Below are positions 61,401 through 64,000 of a stretch of 64,000 nucleotides of DNA, one piece after another. Source of the stretch: Parapristionchus giblindavisi. Lineage: Eukaryota > Nematoda > Chromadorea > Rhabditida > Diplogasteridae. Within the stretch, counting starts at the first letter, position 1; each line of letters opens with the position of its first letter. The stretch is taken from positions 310,001-374,000 of the forward strand of contig CALSFV010000280.1 of assembly GCA_943737045.1 (NCBI GenBank), read 5' to 3'. The position numbers and the translations under genes are program-made. The notes under the pieces are model-generated. The model did no database searches. It was not told the origin of the DNA and was given only the letters and a program-made list of their open reading frames with translations.

Positions 61401-62036
61401 GTCATGCTGTCACGGGGCAGTTTCCTCGAAGTGACGCAAGACACCTGCATCAGAAAAGCATCATCAACGGTGAGTCAATTTATCAATTATTATTAATTAT
61501 TTATCTATCATATTTATCATATTATATTATCATATTTATTTATTATCTATTAGTCATTTATCATTTATCGGTTTATCTATCATTTTCACTCTGTACCAGA
61601 TACCGAGTACAGCCGTGATCCAATTCAAGGTACACCCGAACTAGTTTGTAGAAAAAAAAAGCGAGAGAGCATTGCCAGAGCGGAGAGTTTCAAATTTACT
61701 CGGGATGCGCTTTTAACTATTTAATTTCAAACAATCTCTTCAGGCCTCAGTCAGCGACGGTAAAAGCAAACGCGACAGTGTTATTAGCTCAAAGGTAGAT
61801 TAACTTATTTCGATTTGTCTCAGCTATTTAACAAAAATAAAATTTACGGAAGATTAAATTAAGATTTTAATGAAGCATGGATTTAATGATTTATGAATAT
61901 ATTTTTAAAAATTAAATAAATTTAATGATTCCAGAATTCGATTTTATCGGAGCGGAAGCTGTCGCCTCCAGTGCCATCGGTCAGTCCAGATACCATGGAT
62001 TCTACGGGCAGTAATGAGAGCGAAACTCTACTATAA
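45917..62036 (+). CDS. Rhodopsin-family G-protein-coupled receptor (15 exons, 420 aa)
   Basis: Exons: 45917-45940, 46012-46080, 55491-55599, 57659-57752, 57934-58030, 58824-58898, 58970-59051, 59307-59379, 59527-59586, 59678-59817, 59953-60023, 60365-60483, 61373-61469, 61744-61794 and 61935-62036. They total 1263 nt and all phases match. N-terminal sequon NWT at residue 4. TM1 is about 13-36 with N29 (1.50). TM2 has ADL with D62 (2.50). A GTW motif precedes C88, which pairs in this family with C177 of the second outer loop (sequon NET at 166). TM3 has D95 and N98 as in somatostatin- and opioid-type receptors. TM5 has P201 and Y209, TM6 has CWSPYW (251-256). At the end of TM3, SRTCYA stands where LSVDRYV would be. 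At TM7, AYPLMF replaces NPxxY. The tail ends ETLL, a class-I PDZ-type ligand. It is probably a neuropeptide receptor of a nematode group; the ligand is unknown. Introns 8 and 9 are rich in TTTGATC words. Confidence 0.93.
46266..46446. mobile_element. Inverted repeat right after exon 2
   Basis: TAGGTCGGATGAGAACCGAT and its complement at the right end, with GAATAATAACCGACTGG facing CAGTCGATTCTTATTC. The right arm has an internal duplication of CATCGGTTCCCGGTTC. Confidence 0.75.
47141..47241. repeat. Hairpin MITE family A copy
   Basis: The left end is eroded; the right end is good: GTGGAAAGTTTCATATTAGC, then TCGGGGTGTGC. Confidence 0.75.
48655..48761. repeat. Hairpin MITE family A copy
   Basis: GGTACACCCCGGCAAATTTT to TTTGGGTGCGCCTTTA. 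Confidence 0.75.
49609..49719. repeat. Hairpin MITE family A copy
   Basis: TTTAAAGGTACATCAAGAGC at the left; GTAATATAAGCCAGGGTGAC then CCTTTA at the right. Confidence 0.7.
49969..50090. repeat. Hairpin MITE family A copy
   Basis: GGTAGAACCAAAAGCTAGTT with CGCTCTAGCAACACTCTCTC; right arm GTGGGAGAGTGTTGCTAG. Confidence 0.7.
52097..52203. repeat. Hairpin MITE family A copy
   Basis: CATCCAGCTAATTTTATTCT to AAAGAGCTGGTGTGCCCTTAA. The stem TCTGGCCACACTCTCTCGTA is intact. Confidence 0.8.
52967..53075. repeat. Hairpin MITE family A copy
   Basis: GGCACATAGCGATCAAATTT to CGCGGAATGTGCCTTTTA. Right arm eroded. Confidence 0.65.
53306..53395. repeat. Hairpin MITE family A copy
   Basis: Left end lost. 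Right part CAGAGCGGAGAGCTAGCTTG, then GGGCTCGGGGTTAGCCTTTAA. Confidence 0.7.
53750..53905 (-). pseudogene. Reverse-transcriptase-like C-terminal remnant, copy 4 (best)
   Basis: The minus strand reads RKKPELRWKDEFVKIVGPGF then MNVARNGTI without a stop. RW-K-DE followed by G-x-x-F/W-M-x-x-A-R is the well-known closing motif of many non-LTR retrotransposon proteins. The flank at 53930-54000 is related to 38810-38900. Confidence 0.6.
54503..54691. mobile_element. Near-perfect hairpin element (189 bp)
   Basis: AGCACGCTGTAAACTAAAAA and its exact complement, with arms of about 85 bp and an 18-bp loop. TATA-like flanks suggest a TA target. The only visible difference is one base near GCATGGCAATT. 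Confidence 0.9.
55355..55442. repeat. (TTA)n microsatellite next to GPCR exon 3
   Basis: About 85 bp of TTA units with a few TCA variants, ending about 50 bp before the acceptor of exon 3. Confidence 0.95.
55687..57341. mobile_element. 1655-bp Tc6/Tc4-style foldback transposon
   Basis: TA-flanked, with ends CAGTAGCGCCGGAAAGTCAA and the exact complement. Arms of about 700 bp (55687-56390 and 56641-57341) are inverted copies with few differences. The 250-bp centre contains TTTGATC words in both senses. No transposase frame; the short open frames are mirrored in both arms. C. elegans Tc4 and Tc6 are known palindromic elements of about 1.6 kb with 765-774-bp arms, so size and architecture match well. 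Family identity is inferred. It lies in intron 3 of the GPCR gene. Confidence 0.93.
58117..58221. repeat. Hairpin MITE family A copy in GPCR intron 5
   Basis: CACACTTCAAGCAAGTTTTA to TTAATTCAGGGTGTGCCTCT. The inner stem TCTGGCGACACTCTCTCGTA is intact. Confidence 0.85.
59425..59526 (+). repeat. TTTGATC heptamer array in GPCR intron 8
   Basis: Runs of ACTTTGATCTTTGATCTTAG-type sequence fill most of the intron up to the acceptor of exon 9. A similar array fills intron 9 (59587-59677). Confidence 0.85.
60820..61010 (+). repeat. 41-bp tandem repeat in GPCR intron 12
   Basis: Five units starting CAAAATGCGGTCAGGTTTTT, each followed by GGCAAATTTGGCT. Starts at 60820, 60861, 60902, 60943 and 60985. 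The long reading frames here are periodic artefacts. Confidence 0.97.
61041..61147. repeat. GC-rich palindromic repeat family C in GPCR intron 12
   Basis: GCATCGTTGCATTTGCTTTA and CGTGCCTACGCCGTAACC, then the complement ending GGCAAATGTAAG. Confidence 0.9.
61631..61716. repeat. Hairpin MITE family A, right half, in GPCR intron 13
   Basis: GGTACACCCGAACTAGTTTG is followed directly by the loop side GCGAGAGAGCATTGCCAGAG and TTTACTCGGGATGCGCTTTTAA. Confidence 0.75.
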
Positions 62037-62099
62037 ATCTCGTCATCAATCTTCACTCAGAGAAAAATCCCCACTTGGCATGCTGCACTGCAGCCATAA

Positions 62100-62207
62100 T
62101 GCATCGTTACATTTGCCTTACATGTCTACGCCGTAACCACACACCGTAACGACGGAGACGTGGCGAGGGGGTTACGTCGTAGGCACGTAAGGCAAATGTA
62201 TCGATAC
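62100..62207. repeat. GC-rich palindromic repeat family C just after the GPCR stop
   Basis: GCATCGTTACATTTGCCTTA to GTAAGGCAAATGTATCGATAC. It starts 64 bp after the stop codon, so it may lie in the 3' UTR. No AATAAA was seen before it. Confidence 0.88.
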
Positions 62208-63441
62208 ATAACCCCTAAACAGTGAATCTCGCCCTTCCTAAATATTTCTTGTGATTTACTAAAACCCAATTCAATGAGTACATTTGCGTGTTTATTATGA
62301 TCCATTTTGTTTATTTTTTTTTGAAGTTTCGCGACTGTTGAAAAGAGCAGAACATTAGCACAATCACACACATTGATCTCATATCAACATACCCTATGAA
62401 CTGTCTTACTGTTTGATTATTGATTTATTGATTGATTTTTTTCAAATTATTGATCGTTAGATCGGCCATATACTATTGATTTATAGATTGATCTCTTAAT
62501 ATATGTAGATGATACTTACTGCGCCGCGGGTTTACTACTCGGTTGTTGTTTCAATATTATGCTTTTGAAAACACCTCACCGGGTTGGATAAAGAAATTAT
62601 CAGTTCTAATATTGTTGTTCGTATTTGCCACACTGACATCGTGAAATTTTTGCAATAATGACACAGTGCCCAAAATGCACTGTAATAAAATACAATACAA
62701 TGATCACAGAAGATATAATTGAATCCCACAAATAATTATTCAATTACACAAATAATTAGAAAGTAGTGAATCTGGGATATTGTGAGCTTATGAAACATTA
62801 AACATGGAGACCCTCGAGTTTTTTCGTAACAATACTATTCGGGTAGAATGATAAAGATTTATCACACGAACCGAACGATATCACGCTATCTGGGAAAATC
62901 GACATAGGTGCGGTATCGATGAAAAATAGATTTTTTTGTTTTATGCATGATAATTACAGGCTCCATGAGTGTAGTTCACTGGTACTTGGAAATTCCTTCC
63001 AATTGAAAATTCGCTTCAGGAGGTGACCACACAACGTTTTGGCGCCTTTTCCTAAAAAGTTTATTTCGAAACCAATCGATTCGGGAGTGGGTGCAATGGA
63101 CTCCTTGACAAATTCTAAGAAACTATTGCAAAGGAGAGTTTTTCGATCAACGGCCAACGAAGGCTGGAATTGGGAATTTTTGAAAAAAAATTTACATTAG
63201 ATTAATTCTCACTATTTTCCCATGGGGCAGGAAAACTTTTTATTTGCTTAATAGCTTCTTCATATTATATTACACCTTCAGTTTGAAAATCATAATTTTT
63301 TAAAAATACGAATTATATGAACTAGCTCGTTTTATGCACTTGATTTAATTGTGGTGTAAAAAGACGACGTTTCCTAATTGAAAATTTTTAAAAAATTCTG
63401 CTACTTTTACATAAATTTCGTTCTTTTACACCATTACCGAT
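62208..63441. other. Intergenic stretch
   Basis: AT-rich, with a short TTGATTTATTGATTGAT run near 62420. No exon recognised. Confidence 0.5.
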
Positions 63442-63786
63442 ATGTACGTCTATTCCTCGGCTAACTCTGAGTGCAGCCGCACTGAAGACGTGATGATCAC
63501 GGTGCTCATCGTCATTCTGTAAGTTTTTGTCATTTATTCGTATACGAGCTAGCAAGTGATGTACTTACCGTATTCACGCTGTTACGTACTTGCCACTTTT
63601 TTAACTGAGGGAACACGTAACATCGAGAGATGAAGGTGTTTTTAACGAGAAGATATGGATATTAGGTGGGATTTTCACTAATTTCTTTGCTGAGTTTTCT
63701 CACTCTTCCTTCTCGTTAGTTGTTGGTGCTACAACATTTCATCGCCATGTACATGCAGTTTCTCTCCTGGTTTTTTTGCTGTCTGA
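63442..63786 (+). CDS. Possible start of another gene or a 47-aa Cys-rich membrane microprotein
   Basis: Exon 1 at 63442-63518 begins with ATG and encodes MYVYSSANSECSRTEDV, then a hydrophobic run (MITVLIVI) to a consensus GTAAGT donor. A candidate exon 2 begins at 63720 after CTCGTTAG. In phase it continues with LCWCYNISSPCTCSFSPG and stops at TGA 63784-63786. That would give a 47-residue single-pass protein with a cysteine-rich tail. Exon 2 may instead lie beyond the window. No family recognised. Confidence 0.4.
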
Positions 63787-63844
63787 GCGAAACGAGTTGT
63801 AAAGCGAAAATCGATGTCTTGACATATGCAGGTTGAAATTGGAA

Positions 63845-63955
63845 ATCCCTTATAAGTAAGGGAATTTTTTAAGGGAATTATTCCCTGGTAAGAAATCCCT
63901 TACATACAAGGGATTCTCAGCAGATCAGGGAATTATTCCCTAAGGGAAATGCAGT
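63845..63955. repeat. Cluster of inverted AGGGAATT/AATTCCCT words
   Basis: At least six copies of AAGGGATT or AAGGGAATT in both senses within 110 bp (AAATCCCTTATAAGTAAGGG, GGGAATTATTCCCT twice). It could be part of a palindromic element cut by the window edge. Confidence 0.6.
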
Positions 63956-64000
63956 TCTAAAACTATTGTTTTCGAAAATCCCGAATTCCAGCGTTAACTC

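Overview
This window looks like nuclear DNA of a nematode. Genes are split into many short exons (46-155 bp) with acceptors ending in TTTCAG or similar. The intergenic DNA is AT-rich and packed with small palindromic DNA transposons, and a Tc1-type element is present. Many tiny exons plus long introns would fit a diplogastrid such as Pristionchus, but that placement is an inference.

Left end (1-11.5 kb), minus strand: two tandem copies of a Cys-loop ligand-gated ion channel subunit gene. The upstream copy (exons between 11345 and 3902) is complete: 14 exons in consistent phase, 442 residues, with signal peptide, 13-residue Cys-loop, four membrane segments, and an AATAAA signal after the stop. 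The downstream copy (1339 to 91) shows its first three exons, of near-identical size and sequence, and then leaves the window. Insertions shared by or private to each copy (a Tc1-like element, two MITE families, a 0.5-kb foldback) give a relative chronology of the duplication.

Middle (11.5-40 kb): I found no gene I can defend. It is a mosaic of repeat families: a hairpin MITE with about 35-40 copies in the window, a second hairpin MITE with similar TTAA-like ends, a 590-bp TA-flanked element in three copies, TNA-flanked Tc4-like foldbacks, remnants of a reverse-transcriptase-like C-terminus, a tRNA-like sequence, microsatellites, and several decayed open stretches.

Right part (40-62 kb), plus strand: one rhodopsin-family G-protein-coupled receptor gene with 15 exons (45917-62036, 420 residues). 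All exon phases match. Seven membrane segments, the conserved disulfide cysteines and the CWxP motif can be read, while the DRY and NPxxY motifs are changed. Its second intron is 9.4 kb, and its third intron holds a 1.65-kb Tc6/Tc4-style foldback transposon. A possible alternative first exon lies at 40164. At the extreme right (63442) a further plus-strand gene appears to start, either a Cys-rich membrane microprotein or the first exons of a longer gene.

Both recognised genes encode neuronal-type membrane receptors. Nothing in the sequence shows that they work together.
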